A DNA stretch of 64,000 nucleotides. It comes from Gilvimarinus sp. DA14 (lineage in GTDB: Bacteria > Pseudomonadota > Gammaproteobacteria > Pseudomonadales > Cellvibrionaceae). Position numbers and translations under genes: made by a program. Shown piece after piece: positions 33,640 to 44,073 of the stretch (position 1 is the first letter of the stretch; each line of letters starts with the position of its first letter). Below the pieces are notes generated by a model. The model made no database searches and was not told the DNA's origin. It worked only from the letters and a program-made list of their open reading frames with translations. The stretch covers positions 2,644,501-2,708,500 of the forward strand of contig NZ_CP100350.1 in NCBI RefSeq assembly GCF_024204685.1. The letters run 5' to 3'.

Positions 33640-36600
33640 ATGAATATCTCCAAATTTTTTGTGGATCGACCCATTTTTGCCGGTGTGATTTCGCTGCTGA
33701 TTTTTATCGCAGGGTTTCTCGCCATGTTCCAGCTTCCCATATCGGAGTACCCCGAGGTTTCGCCGCCATCTGTGGTGGTGAGTGCTTCGTACCCGGGCGC
33801 CAACCCCAAAGTCATTGCCGAAACCCTGGCCACGCCACTGGAGGAGCAATTGGCCGGTACCGAAAATATGTTGTACATGTCGTCGCAAGCGACCACCGAC
33901 GGCCGCATGAATCTAACCGTTACCTTTAAAATTGGCACCGATGTGGATTTGGCGCAGCAGATGGTGCAAAACCGAGTCTCGCAGGCGCTGCCGCGTTTGC
34001 CCGAGGTAACCCGCCAGGCGGGGGTCACCGTGGTAAAAAGTTCGCCCGACTTAACCATGGTGGTGCATTTGATTTCACCGAATAAAAGCTATGACGAGCT
34101 GTACCTGCGCAACTACGCTGTACTGAATGTAAAAGACGAGTTGGCTAAAGTGGCAGGTGTGGGCCAGGTGCGCCTATTTGGCTCGGGCGATTACGCCATG
34201 CGGGTGTGGCTCAACCCGGAAAAAATAGCCGAAAAAAACCTGACGGCCAGTGATGTAGTCAACGCTATTCGTGAACAAAATGTACAGGCCGCCGCCGGCA
34301 TTATTGGTGGTGCACCCATTACCAATCTCGTTGACGTGCAACTGCCGGTGAATGCCAAGGGCCGCTTGGATAACCCGGAAGAATTTAATGACATTATTAT
34401 TCGCGCCGGTCGCAATGGAGAAATTACCCGGCTGGAGGATGTCGCCCGCATTGAGTTAGGTGCCTCTGAATTCAGCTTAGGCTCCATGCTCGATAATCAG
34501 CCCGCGGTAGCGATTCCGATTTTTCAGTCTCCCGGTGCAAACGCCATTCAAATCTCGGATGACGTGCGCGCGACTATGGCTGAGCTCAAAGAGCGATTTC
34601 CTGAGGGCGTGGATTACCGCGTGGTGTACGACCCGACCATTTTTGTTAAAAGCTCCATCAAGGCCGTGATTAAAACCTTACTTGAGGCTTTGGCACTTGT
34701 GGTTATTGTGGTCATCGTATTTTTGCAAACATGGCGCGCCTCCATTATTCCGCTGCTCGCGGTTCCCGTTTCTATTGTCGGTACCTTTGCACTGATGTCG
34801 GCATTTGGCTTTTCCATCAACACCTTATCGCTGTTTGGTCTGGTGCTGGCCATTGGCATTGTGGTGGATGATGCGATTGTGGTAGTTGAGAACGTGGAGC
34901 GTAATATTGAGGAGGGCTTAAGCCCGTTACAAGCCACTTACAAAGCCATGCAGGAAGTCAGCGGGCCGATTATTGCGATCTCACTGACGCTGATAGCGGT
35001 GTTTGTGCCTATCGCGTTTGTCAGTGGATTAACCGGACAGTTCTATAAACAGTTTGCCTTGACGATTGCAATTTCCACCGTTATCTCGGCCATTAACTCC
35101 CTTACCTTAAGCCCTGCTCTGGCAGCGCTATTGCTAAAGCCACACGACGCTCCCAAAGATAGACTGACCCGTGGCATTGACGCCGTATTCGGCCGCTTCT
35201 TTGCCTGGTTTAATCGCACTTTCAAGCGAGCCTCGGACGGCTATTCAAATCAGGTGGGTCGCTTGCTGGGGCGTAAAGGTCTGACGGTTGCTGTTTACGG
35301 TCTGCTGCTGGCCGTGACGGTAGGGGAATTTAATGTCATTCCCAAAGGTTTTGTGCCGGCCCAAGACAAACAATACCTGATTGCTTTTGCGCAACTACCA
35401 GACGGCGCCACGCTTGAGCGTACCAAAGGCGTCATTCGTGAAATGGGCGAAATTGGCCTGGCTGAAACCGGCGTACAAAATGCGGTGCAATTTCCCGGCC
35501 TGAGCATTAACGGGTTTATGAACAGCTCAAGCGCCGGAATTGTTTTCTTCCCGCTCGAGGCGTTTGATAAGCGCCAGGGCGATGAATTGTCGGCAGGCGC
35601 GATTGCGCAGCGCTTACAGATGAAGTTTGCAGGCATTGAAGAAGCATTTATTGCGATCTTCCCGCCTCCGCCGGTGCAGGGGTTGGGTACAACCGGTGGC
35701 TTTAAATTGCAGATTGAAGATCGCGCCGGATTGGGGTACGAAAAACTTGCTGAGGTGGTGCAGCAGGTGCAACAAAAAGCCTGGCAGCGGCCCGAGCTTG
35801 CCAGTGTTTACTCCAACTACAAAATTAACGTACCGCAACTTTATGCTGATTTAGATCGCACTAAGGCCAAACAGCTGGGCCTGGATATCAAAGACATCTT
35901 CGACACCATGCAAATTTATCTGGGGTCTTTGTATGTGAATGATTTCAACCAGTTTGGCCGCACTTATCAAGTGATAGCCCAGGCGGACGCCGAGTATCGC
36001 AATACCCCGGCCGATGCCATGGCGTTAAAAGTACGTAATCAGCAGGGCGATATGGTGCCACTTGGAACAGTGCTGAGTATGGAGGAAAGCTACGGCCCCG
36101 AAAGTGCAACACACTACAACGGTTATCTGTCGGCAGACCTGAACGGTAACGCCGCACCTGGATACTCCAGCGGCGAGGCGCAGGATGCGATTACCGAAGT
36201 GTTGGCGCAAACTCTACCAAGGGGCATCGAGTTTGAGTGGACAGACCTGACTTATCAAGAGGTGCTGGCCGGTAATACCGCGATCATTATTTTGCCACTG
36301 TGCCTATTGCTGGTGTTTTTGGTACTGGCGGCGCAATACGAGAGCTTGGCACTGCCGGTGGTCGTGGTGTTAATAGTACCTTTATCCATTCTAGCGGCGC
36401 TCTTTGGCGTGTGGCTAACCGATGGGGATAACAACATATTTACTCAAATCAGCTTGTTTGTGTTGGCCGGACTTGCCAGTAAAAATGCGATATTAATTGT
36501 CGAGTTTGCGCGTGAGCTCGAGCAGCGAGGTATTGCAACTTTGGAGGCCGCAATCACTGCCAGCCGTATGCGTTTGCGCCCCATATTGATGACCTCTTTC

Positions 36601-36825
36601 GCGTTTATTATGGGGGTTGTACCCATGGTGTTCTCAACGGGGGCAGGCTCAGAAATGCGCAGCGTGATGGGTATTGCGGTGTTTTCGGGAATGTTGGGGG
36701 TGACTTTCTTTGGCCTGTTTTTTACCCCGGTTTTCTACGTTCTGCTGCGTAAGATAGAGGGCAAAAGCTACTTTAAGCCTAACAGTCACGTAGCTGAAAA
36801 CGCGCCATTACCGAGTCAGGTGTAA
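33640..36825 (+). CDS. RND efflux inner-membrane transporter, HAE1 family
   Basis: A 1061-residue AcrB/MexB-type proton-driven exporter. It starts MNISKFFVDRPIFAGVISLL, typical for HAE1. Twelve helices in two sets of six flank large periplasmic loops. Helix 4 carries the proton-relay aspartate pair in GLVLAIGIVVDDAIVVVENV, and the matching lysine lies in GLASKNAILIVEFAREL. Length and all domains are normal. The spacer of 109 bases after the adaptor gene holds no clear terminator. Confidence 0.96.
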   Translation: MNISKFFVDRPIFAGVISLLIFIAGFLAMFQLPISEYPEVSPPSVVVSASYPGANPKVIAETLATPLEEQLAGTENMLYMSSQATTDGRMNLTVTFKIGTDVDLAQQMVQNRVSQALPRLPEVTRQAGVTVVKSSPDLTMVVHLISPNKSYDELYLRNYAVLNVKDELAKVAGVGQVRLFGSGDYAMRVWLNPEKIAEKNLTASDVVNAIREQNVQAAAGIIGGAPITNLVDVQLPVNAKGRLDNPEEFNDIIIRAGRNGEITRLEDVARIELGASEFSLGSMLDNQPAVAIPIFQSPGANAIQISDDVRATMAELKERFPEGVDYRVVYDPTIFVKSSIKAVIKTLLEALALVVIVVIVFLQTWRASIIPLLAVPVSIVGTFALMSAFGFSINTLSLFGLVLAIGIVVDDAIVVVENVERNIEEGLSPLQATYKAMQEVSGPIIAISLTLIAVFVPIAFVSGLTGQFYKQFALTIAISTVISAINSLTLSPALAALLLKPHDAPKDRLTRGIDAVFGRFFAWFNRTFKRASDGYSNQVGRLLGRKGLTVAVYGLLLAVTVGEFNVIPKGFVPAQDKQYLIAFAQLPDGATLERTKGVIREMGEIGLAETGVQNAVQFPGLSINGFMNSSSAGIVFFPLEAFDKRQGDELSAGAIAQRLQMKFAGIEEAFIAIFPPPPVQGLGTTGGFKLQIEDRAGLGYEKLAEVVQQVQQKAWQRPELASVYSNYKINVPQLYADLDRTKAKQLGLDIKDIFDTMQIYLGSLYVNDFNQFGRTYQVIAQADAEYRNTPADAMALKVRNQQGDMVPLGTVLSMEESYGPESATHYNGYLSADLNGNAAPGYSSGEAQDAITEVLAQTLPRGIEFEWTDLTYQEVLAGNTAIIILPLCLLLVFLVLAAQYESLALPVVVVLIVPLSILAALFGVWLTDGDNNIFTQISLFVLAGLASKNAILIVEFARELEQRGIATLEAAITASRMRLRPILMTSFAFIMGVVPMVFSTGAGSEMRSVMGIAVFSGMLGVTFFGLFFTPVFYVLLRKIEGKSYFKPNSHVAENAPLPSQV

Positions 36826-36834
36826 GGACATATC

Positions 36835-38277
36835 ATGAAGCACAAAACATCCCAGATAAAGCTTGTAGGCGTAGCGCTTTTGCCTCTGGCGATTGCCGCT
36901 TGCAGTGCCTTTAAGTCTCCCGAGCAAGTGCGCGCCAATGCACAGCTGCCTGAGCCCGAGGTGAGTTTTTCTCTGCCTGAACAGGCTACGAATGCCAAAC
37001 CCGTTGCCCAATGGTGGATGCAGTTTAACGATGCAGAGCTAGATCGTCTGGTCAGCGCTGCGCTTGAACACAATCACAGTGTGCGTATTGCGGCGGCCTC
37101 TTTGAATGAGTCGCGCGCTTACCTGCGCGAAACTAAACTTGACCGGTATCCCACGGTGGAAGCCGAGCTTAGTGCGCGCCGCGAGCGCCAGAGCGCGGAT
37201 CGAGTTGGTACGCAGGGCTCGCGCATCAGCGAAACTTACAGTACCGGGTTTGATGCCAGCTGGGAGTTGGATCTGTTTGGCCGCGTTCGCAACGGCGTGC
37301 GAGCATCGCAGGCGCAGGTCGCCATGAGCGAGGCGGATTTACATGCCGCCCAGGTGAGTGTAGCGGCCGAAGTGGCCAGCGCCTATGTGAACTTGCGTGG
37401 GTACCAATATCTGCTTGATGTGGCCGCGCAAAATGTGGCCATTCAGCAGCAGACATTCAATTTAACCGAGCGCTATTTCGACGTGGGTCTGGAAGATGAG
37501 CTCAATGTGGCGCGCGCGAAGTCGCAGCTGGAGCTCACCCGCGCCCGCGTGCCCAGCATAGAGGCGCTAATCAATACGTCGCTCAACCGTTTGGGCGTGT
37601 TGACTGGCCGTCAACTGCCGGCGTTAAAAACACAGCTTGCTGAAGCGCAAGCGCTGCCAAGTTTGCCGGCGGCGTTTGCCGTGGGGGACCCACAAAGCTT
37701 GCTGCAGCGTCGCCCAGACATTCACCGTGCAGAACAGGCTTTGGCGCAGTCGGTAGCTCAGTACAATATTCGTGTAGCCGACTTGTACCCGAGCATCAGT
37801 ATTACCGGCGGGCTGGGGTATCTTTCCAGTGATTGGTCGCGCCTGGGCGATAGTCCTACTTCCACCTTCTTGTTTGCACCGCAAATTCATTGGGCGGCGT
37901 TTAACCTGGGGCGGGTGAATGCTGAAATTGACGCAGCCGATGCCCGCACCCAGGCGCGCTTGGCTGAATTTGAGCAAAGCGTGCTGGTCGCGCTGGAGGA
38001 GACCGACAACAGCTTGCAGAATTACACTCGCGAGGAGCAGCGTCGGGCGGGCTTGCAGCAGGCGGCTAAGGCGAGTGCCAAGGCGGCTGAGTTAGCCGGG
38101 CGCAAGTTCGAGTTGGGCAACGGTGACTTCCTAACCGTTTTGGATGCCCAGCGCTCGCAGCTGGACGTGAGCGCACAGTTAGCCCAAAGCGATATTCAGG
38201 TACTGCTCAATTTGATTGCGGTGTATAAATCTTTGGGCGGTGGCTGGGATGCTCCAACAGAGTTGGCGGGTCGTTAA
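36835..38277 (+). CDS. RND efflux outer-membrane factor (OprM/NodT family lipoprotein)
   Basis: A 480-residue TolC-like outer-membrane channel with a lipoprotein signal (AIAACSAFKSPE; Cys22). It holds two copies of the OEP repeat: QWWMQFNDAELDRLVSAALE... and the second beginning near RRPDIHRAEQALAQSVAQYN. STGFDASWELDLFGRVRNGV and FKLGNGDF-like FELGNGDFLTVLDAQRSQLD are family signatures. It starts nine bases after the transporter stop and completes a full tripartite pump. Confidence 0.95.
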   Translation: MKHKTSQIKLVGVALLPLAIAACSAFKSPEQVRANAQLPEPEVSFSLPEQATNAKPVAQWWMQFNDAELDRLVSAALEHNHSVRIAAASLNESRAYLRETKLDRYPTVEAELSARRERQSADRVGTQGSRISETYSTGFDASWELDLFGRVRNGVRASQAQVAMSEADLHAAQVSVAAEVASAYVNLRGYQYLLDVAAQNVAIQQQTFNLTERYFDVGLEDELNVARAKSQLELTRARVPSIEALINTSLNRLGVLTGRQLPALKTQLAEAQALPSLPAAFAVGDPQSLLQRRPDIHRAEQALAQSVAQYNIRVADLYPSISITGGLGYLSSDWSRLGDSPTSTFLFAPQIHWAAFNLGRVNAEIDAADARTQARLAEFEQSVLVALEETDNSLQNYTREEQRRAGLQQAAKASAKAAELAGRKFELGNGDFLTVLDAQRSQLDVSAQLAQSDIQVLLNLIAVYKSLGGGWDAPTELAGR

Positions 38278-38496
38278 GTAGCTGTCTGTAAGATTTCCAA
38301 GGATGCTGACGGCCTAGTTAGTAAGTATCAAATTATTAACCAGGCCGGTCACAGACGCGCGATGAGAATAGCAAAACGATAGAATCACTCTAAGAAAAAT
38401 TTGTAGGAGTCGATCGTCACACAAAATCTATTTCATCTAACAATATAGCTCTTTATAGGGGCTATTTGCATCATTACTTAGACGAAGGAAAATTCA

Positions 38497-38802
38497 GTGC
38501 GTCATATCGTTGCTTTTAAATACAAGGACGGAACCACCGAAGATCAGATTCAAACCATTACCGAAGTTTTTAGCCAATTTCCGGAAAAAATCCCTGGTAT
38601 CGTCGATTTTGAATATGGCGAAAACAACAGTCCGGAAGGCTTACACAAAGGATTCAATCACGTTTATGTGCTCACCTTTGACAGTGAAAAATCCAGGGAC
38701 GAATACTTGCCCCACCCAGAGCACAAAAAGTTGAAAGAGTTGCTAGACAAAATGGGTATTCTTGAGGATGTATTTGTCATCGATTATCCATTGAATAACT
38801 AG
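38497..38802 (+). CDS. Dabb (stress-responsive alpha/beta barrel) domain protein
   Basis: A 101-residue single-domain protein with the Dabb signatures RHIVAFKYKDGTT at the start, FNHVYVLTFDSEKSRDEYL in the middle and HPEHKKLKELL near the end. These ferredoxin-like dimers have varied or unknown roles. The GTG start is preceded by GAAGGA. It stands alone, with 219 bases before it that hold no gene. Confidence 0.85.
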   Translation: MRHIVAFKYKDGTTEDQIQTITEVFSQFPEKIPGIVDFEYGENNSPEGLHKGFNHVYVLTFDSEKSRDEYLPHPEHKKLKELLDKMGILEDVFVIDYPLNN

Positions 38803-39066
38803 TGTTAACAGGCCCTAGGCTTTTTGCTCTGTAAAAGACATTACGGTCTGCGGGCAGTATTAACCCACTCTAGCCGAGAACAAACTCTAAACGAAGGTGA
38901 GACAGTTGTAGGGTCGCAGGCATCAATAGCGGACTTCCCGGAACCCACTATGGCAATAAGCGTGTGGGGCAGAGGCCGGACAAATTCGCCCTTGCCTGAT
39001 CCAAGTCAAACTTGAACGTAGGTCTACGATTTAGAATGCTCCCGTAAACAGCAATTGGGGGTAAAA

Positions 39067-39357
39067 ATGGCTTACAAGAAAATGGCGGGCACCTGCGCGG
39101 TGTTTATTGATGAAAATGACTCGAATAGCTCTGCGCAGGAGCGCGACGGTTTAGTTTGGTCGGCGGCGGAGTTACACGTGCAGGAGATCCCCGCGCAGCT
39201 GACACGCAAAGAGCCGATGCAGAACAGTTTATCGCTGGAGGGGTTGGAAGATTACGATCCGCCCAGCCACGGTGATGTGCGCTTAATGCAGTGTGTCAAT
39301 TCTGACTTTGTGTATATCGCGCCCGCAAAAGCCTGGGTGCAGTACCAAAGTCGTTAG
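39067..39357 (+). CDS. Small hypothetical protein
   Basis: A 96-residue protein I do not recognise. It has no signal peptide or membrane helix and is fairly acidic. ATG at 39067 has GGGG upstream; a TTG four codons earlier is the only other start. A clear terminator follows after about 35 bases, which supports it being expressed. The 264 bases before it hold no gene. Confidence 0.55.
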   Translation: MAYKKMAGTCAVFIDENDSNSSAQERDGLVWSAAELHVQEIPAQLTRKEPMQNSLSLEGLEDYDPPSHGDVRLMQCVNSDFVYIAPAKAWVQYQSR

Positions 39358-39392
39358 CAAGTGTTAGGTAGGTATCTAGATCGATATAAAGT

Positions 39393-39424
39393 AAACCGCC
39401 AGCGTTTTACCGCTGGCGGTTTAT
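39393..39424. terminator. Bidirectional terminator
   Basis: A 12-bp perfect stem AAACCGCCAGCG/CGCTGGCGGTTT (39393-39404 with 39411-39422) with loop TTTTAC. With A and T runs at its edges it can serve both the small gene to the left and the convergent nuclease gene to the right. Confidence 0.85.
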
Positions 39425-39433
39425 TGTTACGGG

Positions 39434-42400
39434 TTAATCACACTTGGCGGCAATAATACCTGCCAGGGTGCTGTTCCAATCACTTAAGCCCTCTCCCGCA
39501 ATCCAATCGCTGCGTCCGCCATCGGAGTGCTTGGCGGCTTTGCCGAGAAAGTTGCAGGCCTGACGCTCGCGGCCGCGGTTATCAAACCATTGTGCTTTCT
39601 CTAAGGTGGTGTAGTAGAGAAAGGCGTTGATGGATTGAATCGCGGACCAGCGTCCATTGCCCTGCAGTTGGCCGGTCAGCAGCATTTGCTGGAAGCTGCT
39701 GATCAATGCATCCAGGGTCAGGCTCTGGCTTTGCAGTTGCAGGCCCACAATTAACGGGTCGTGGTCCGAGCTGCGGTAGGCGGTGCTTGCGTCAAAGTAG
39801 CCGGGGTCGCGGCCGTAATCCAGGTTGTAGTCCAGCGCGTCGGCTTCGTCGGCGTTAATGTTCCAGATCGCATGGCCCGCAAGTTTGTCGGCTAAGGCGC
39901 TGCTGAGCAGAACATAGTCCAGGGTGCCGGTCTGGCCGTCGAAAACGTAAGAGTAATCGCTGGCGGTTTCGGGGTTTACATAACCCTGATCCAACAGGTA
40001 CTGCACCGGTGCTTCGGCGGCATAGGCGTTGAGGTCGCCGGCGATGGCCACTTGGTCGGTATTGATCCCCGTGGGTGATGTCTCTAACCAGTTAACCAAA
40101 GCAGTGGCCGCGTCCAGGCGGCGTTGATTCCAGAAACCGGCGCCGTCGTTTTGGTCGTAGTTAATATCGCCACTGTCTTCCAGGCTGGAGCTTCCTTTGG
40201 ATTTAAAATGGTTCGCCACCAAGGTAAAGCGTTCGCCGGATTCGCTGTGGCTAAAGCTCGCTGCCAGTGCCACGCGGTTGGTGGCCGGGCCGTTAAAGAT
40301 GGGTTGGGCGTTAAAGTCGCGCGCGGCGAAAATATCCAGGCTTGCCGCCGCTGTATCATCCAGCAGGGCCGGGGTGCTGCCTTCGGCCAGGGTTAAGCTG
40401 TCGGTTTGGTAAATAATCGCCACGGCAATGGCGTCGGTGCCGACAAACTGTGAATCCGGGTAAACATAATCGTAAGTTTGATTACCCAACTCGGCGTTGA
40501 CCGCATTGACTAAGGTTTCCAGCGCGGTGGAGCCGTCGTTGGTGTTATCAAACTCGTTTTCAATTTCCACCAGTGCCAGGGCATCGGCATCCAGCTGCAC
40601 AATGGCGTTCACCAGCTTGGCTTGCTGGCGCGCCAGCTCGTCGGCGGAGTCGGCGCCGCGCGGGCTCATACCCACGGCGGTGCTGCCGCCGTTATCCAAC
40701 GTGGTGAAATAATTCAGCACATTCAGCGAGGCGAGTTTTACATTGCCCGCCACCGAGGGTGCAGCGGGGCGCGGTTCGCTGCTGACTACTTGGTTAATGC
40801 CTTCACTGTTCGCGCGTACACGCCAGGTGGCACCCGAGGCAGAGTTACCCGCCCATTTGTAATCCAATACGCCGGTCAGGTTACTGATGGTATCGCCCAT
40901 GCGCGGTGCGGTGGCTTCGCTGTAGGGGGCGAAACCGTCCAGGTTGTTTACACTGGCGTTCTGCTCGTTTAAACCATCGTCGTAAACAATGCTGCGAGCA
41001 CCCAGGTTTGCTAAATGAGTCTGCAGGCCGCTAACGCTGGGGGCATTTAGCTGGGTAAACTGCATGGGGCGTTCGCCCGCCACCAGGCGTACCTCGTTAA
41101 AGCGATCCAGCTGGTATTGTTCGGTAATGGTGAGCGTATCGGTAAAGGTGACCAGCATGCCTTCGTAGGCTTCTAAATCAGGCTGGTAGTTGCCGTTCTG
41201 ACCCTGGGTAACCGCGCTGTTATTGGCCAGAGAAATACTGGCGGGAGTGACGTCGCCGAGGGCATTGCTGGCGATAATCTGTAAATCGCTAACGTTCGAA
41301 AGTTGAGTCTCGCCGTAGTATTGATCTACCCGCGCGGTTAAGCGCACTTTATCGCCCAGGTTAACGTCGGTATCACTGTGGTAGACAAACACGCCCTCGG
41401 AACTTGCCGGGTTGCCGTCTTCGTCCAGGGTTTCTTCCTGCAGGTAAAAGCCGTTTAGGTTGCGGCTGTCGTCAGCGTCGCCGTTTTGGAAATCCCCTAC
41501 AACCACCGCCTCGACGGTCACGGTTTGATTGATCAGCGGGCTGACATCCGTCTCGCCGTAACTGTTGCTGCCGTAGGTGTCGGGGGTGCCCTGAATCGCA
41601 GAAATTAAGGTTAACTCGGCTGCCACGGGCTCGCAGTTATTGGCGCTGCCCGGTGTGGGTGATGCCTGAATATAACTGTCGGTGTTGCGGGCTCCGCCGG
41701 CGCCATTGTCGCAGCGCTGGTTGGAATCCACCGGGCTGCCGTTAGCGGCGCTTTCGTTTACCTGTGCCTGCCCCCCATTTAACAGTGCCAGCAAGCCGGT
41801 GTCGTCGTCGTCATTGGTGCCGTAAACCAGTGCGTCCAGAATGTTATCGGTGGGCAGGGCGCTGCCGCTGGGGAAGCTGGCGGCCTGTGCACTGACCAGC
41901 ACGGCGGCATCGGCGCCGTTTTGCAGGCTGTTGCTGGCACCGATTACCAAATCGACATTGGCGACATTGGGGTTGCCCAAGACAAAGTAGCCTTCGGCAT
42001 TGGTGCTGTAACCGCTTAAATCAAAGGCGGCGTAGCTGGTGTCGCTGCTGCCGTTATACAGCACCAGGGTCAGGCCGCTTAGGTCGGTATTGCCAATGCC
42101 GCCATCGTAAAGCTCGATAAACTCGAGCTCATCGGTGCCGTCGGTATCGGCGTCCAGCTCGTTAATAATGACGCTGGCCGGCGCGGGGGTGGTGTTGCCG
42201 CCAAAGCTGCCCAGGGGAACAGGGCTGGCGGCGCTGGCGTTGGTCGCCTCACCGTCCAGCGCATTGGCGCCGCTGTACTGCCATTCGCCCGGGGTGAACT
42301 GATCGGCAACCGAGGCGCCGTCCTGACGGTAAGCCCAGCCGTCCTGGTAATCCCAGGCGGTGCCTGTACCGTCTGTGTCCTGCTCGCCGAATACGTCAAT

Positions 42401-42766
42401 CACCGCGCCATTGTGGAACAGCTCGATGGCGTCATCGCCGTTAATGCTGGCAACCGAGCCTGTGTAATCCGGAGGAAAACCAAAGAAGTCGCTAAAACCA
42501 ATGTCTTCACTGGCGACGGTGATAAAAGTGCCGGCCGGTACGCTCACGGGCGGGAACACAAACTCTTCCCCGTCGCTGCCGCCGCCATTGTTGGCGCTAC
42601 CCAGGCCGTATTCGCTCAGGTCGGTAATATCGGCGCTGGCGTAGACCTCAATGCCTTTGGGCAGGCCGCCCGGCAATGGGCCGTCGAATACAGAGGTAAT
42701 CAGTAAATCGGCATTTGCGTGACTGGCTGCCAGGGCGATGGCCGCCGCCAGAATTCCTTTTTTCAT
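39434..42766 (-). CDS. Secreted ExeM/NucH-type extracellular endonuclease
   Basis: A 1110-residue exported protein with signal peptide MKKGILAAAIALAASHANA. Two lamin-tail-like segments occupy roughly residues 20-380 (LLITSVFDGPLPGG...; VIINELDADTDGTDELEFIE). A DNA-binding OB-like part follows, and the endonuclease/exonuclease/phosphatase domain begins near residue 680 with VKLASLNVLNYFTTLDNGGS, then LVEIENEFDN, VANHFKSKGSS, GDLNAYAAEAP and YRSSDHDPLIVGL, giving the catalytic Asn, Glu, His and Asp residues. About 100 residues at the C-terminus are extra. Such nucleases break down extracellular DNA for phosphate or biofilm turnover. Confidence 0.92.
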   Translation of the reverse strand: MKKGILAAAIALAASHANADLLITSVFDGPLPGGLPKGIEVYASADITDLSEYGLGSANNGGGSDGEEFVFPPVSVPAGTFITVASEDIGFSDFFGFPPDYTGSVASINGDDAIELFHNGAVIDVFGEQDTDGTGTAWDYQDGWAYRQDGASVADQFTPGEWQYSGANALDGEATNASAASPVPLGSFGGNTTPAPASVIINELDADTDGTDELEFIELYDGGIGNTDLSGLTLVLYNGSSDTSYAAFDLSGYSTNAEGYFVLGNPNVANVDLVIGASNSLQNGADAAVLVSAQAASFPSGSALPTDNILDALVYGTNDDDDTGLLALLNGGQAQVNESAANGSPVDSNQRCDNGAGGARNTDSYIQASPTPGSANNCEPVAAELTLISAIQGTPDTYGSNSYGETDVSPLINQTVTVEAVVVGDFQNGDADDSRNLNGFYLQEETLDEDGNPASSEGVFVYHSDTDVNLGDKVRLTARVDQYYGETQLSNVSDLQIIASNALGDVTPASISLANNSAVTQGQNGNYQPDLEAYEGMLVTFTDTLTITEQYQLDRFNEVRLVAGERPMQFTQLNAPSVSGLQTHLANLGARSIVYDDGLNEQNASVNNLDGFAPYSEATAPRMGDTISNLTGVLDYKWAGNSASGATWRVRANSEGINQVVSSEPRPAAPSVAGNVKLASLNVLNYFTTLDNGGSTAVGMSPRGADSADELARQQAKLVNAIVQLDADALALVEIENEFDNTNDGSTALETLVNAVNAELGNQTYDYVYPDSQFVGTDAIAVAIIYQTDSLTLAEGSTPALLDDTAAASLDIFAARDFNAQPIFNGPATNRVALAASFSHSESGERFTLVANHFKSKGSSSLEDSGDINYDQNDGAGFWNQRRLDAATALVNWLETSPTGINTDQVAIAGDLNAYAAEAPVQYLLDQGYVNPETASDYSYVFDGQTGTLDYVLLSSALADKLAGHAIWNINADEADALDYNLDYGRDPGYFDASTAYRSSDHDPLIVGLQLQSQSLTLDALISSFQQMLLTGQLQGNGRWSAIQSINAFLYYTTLEKAQWFDNRGRERQACNFLGKAAKHSDGGRSDWIAGEGLSDWNSTLAGIIAAKCD

Positions 42767-42908
42767 AAAGCACCTGATGTCGAGAGTGGGTTGAGTAAGT
42801 GGCTGCGCCGATTATTGGACGCTTTGCGCAGGTGCTTTATGGAAACAGACAAAAGTGACAGATTCTTAACGTATTTGTGGCAGTTCTGGTGAGATTATAT
42901 GACAGGGT

Positions 42909-43934
42909 TTAAAACTGTGCGCCACCGCTCTTGCCAATGTTGCCCGGGTTATGCGCGCTGCGGTACTGGGAGGGCGACATGGCAAACCAGCGCTTAAAAG
43001 CGCGGCTAAAACTGGGCTGGTCGCCATAGCCCAGCAGGTAGCTGATTTCACTAAACGAGTGCTCGCCAGATTCTAGATAATGCTTGGCCAGCTCGCGCCG
43101 AACCTTATCCAACAGCTGTTTAAAGCTGCTGTTTTCCTCACTTAGTCGACGTTGCAGGCTGCGGGTGCTTAACGCCAGCTCGGCCGCTACACTCTCTTCG
43201 CTGACGTTACCTGTGGGCAAACGTTTGGCAATGGCCTGTCCGGCGCGTGCGCGGATATTGCTGTCGGTGACCCGACTTAAATTTTCCAATGCGAGCTTTT
43301 CATTGACCAGTGCCAGCTGCGAGTTGGCGCCGGGTAAATGAATATGCGCCTGTTGCCGATCTATATTTAGAAAGCTATGGGTTTGCTTGGCGTGAATTCG
43401 GCAACCAAAAAAAGCTTCCACCGCCGCCGAGTCACTATCGCTGCCGGCGGGCAGGCCCAACTCCACCGGGGTAAAGCTCGGGCCTAGCAGGGCGCGGCAC
43501 ATCACCATTAGTGCTGTCAGGCCCGCCAGGTTGGCCGCGCCATGGGCATCGCCGTGGGGTTGAATGCGCAGCTGGTACACCGTGCCCTGACTGGTAAGTT
43601 CGGCCACTAAGCCGCTGTTAACCAGTTGCGCGTAGCGCACCAGGCGCTCGAGCGCGGTATAAAGATTATCGCTCGCCAACCAGGCAAAACCCAAGGCGTT
43701 AAATGTGGTGGGGTGCCAGCGTTGACCAACCGCCAGGCCGAAATCTTTTTTTGAGTAACGCGCCTGGCCCTCGGCCCAAAGTATATGCATGCCGCTGGTG
43801 GGGTAGCGGCCAGTGGGGTCCGACAATAGGGCGGGGTTTAATCCCGCTTTGGCAAATACCGCGCGGCTGTCTATACCATCGTTTTGCAGTGTTTCCCAAA
43901 TCAGTTGAGCCCAGCTGGTCAGCGTTGTAGCCAT
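42909..43934 (-). CDS. AraC-family transcriptional regulator (OruR/ToxR-like type)
   Basis: A 341-residue regulator. The N-terminal domain has the arabinose-binding-type arrangement of the OruR/ArgR group (FGLAVGQRWHPTTFNALGFAW, LYTALERLVRYAQLV). The C-terminal double helix-turn-helix shows ALSTRSLQRRLSEENSSFKQ and YLLGYGDQPSFSRAFKRWF, followed by SPSQYR. It is divergent from an lpxC-like gene, 139 bases away, and downstream of the nuclease in the same direction with 142 bases between. Confidence 0.9.
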   Translation of the reverse strand: MATTLTSWAQLIWETLQNDGIDSRAVFAKAGLNPALLSDPTGRYPTSGMHILWAEGQARYSKKDFGLAVGQRWHPTTFNALGFAWLASDNLYTALERLVRYAQLVNSGLVAELTSQGTVYQLRIQPHGDAHGAANLAGLTALMVMCRALLGPSFTPVELGLPAGSDSDSAAVEAFFGCRIHAKQTHSFLNIDRQQAHIHLPGANSQLALVNEKLALENLSRVTDSNIRARAGQAIAKRLPTGNVSEESVAAELALSTRSLQRRLSEENSSFKQLLDKVRRELAKHYLESGEHSFSEISYLLGYGDQPSFSRAFKRWFAMSPSQYRSAHNPGNIGKSGGAQF

Positions 43935-44073
43935 GCCTGCATTCCATTAAAAAACACCAGTGTAAGCAAAAAAAATGCGCTTGGCAGCAAATGCTAAACA
44001 ATTGGCGCGATCGGACAAAACAATTGGTGGGTGTGGCCATATCCTGACAATGTACCGAACAGGAGGTAACAGG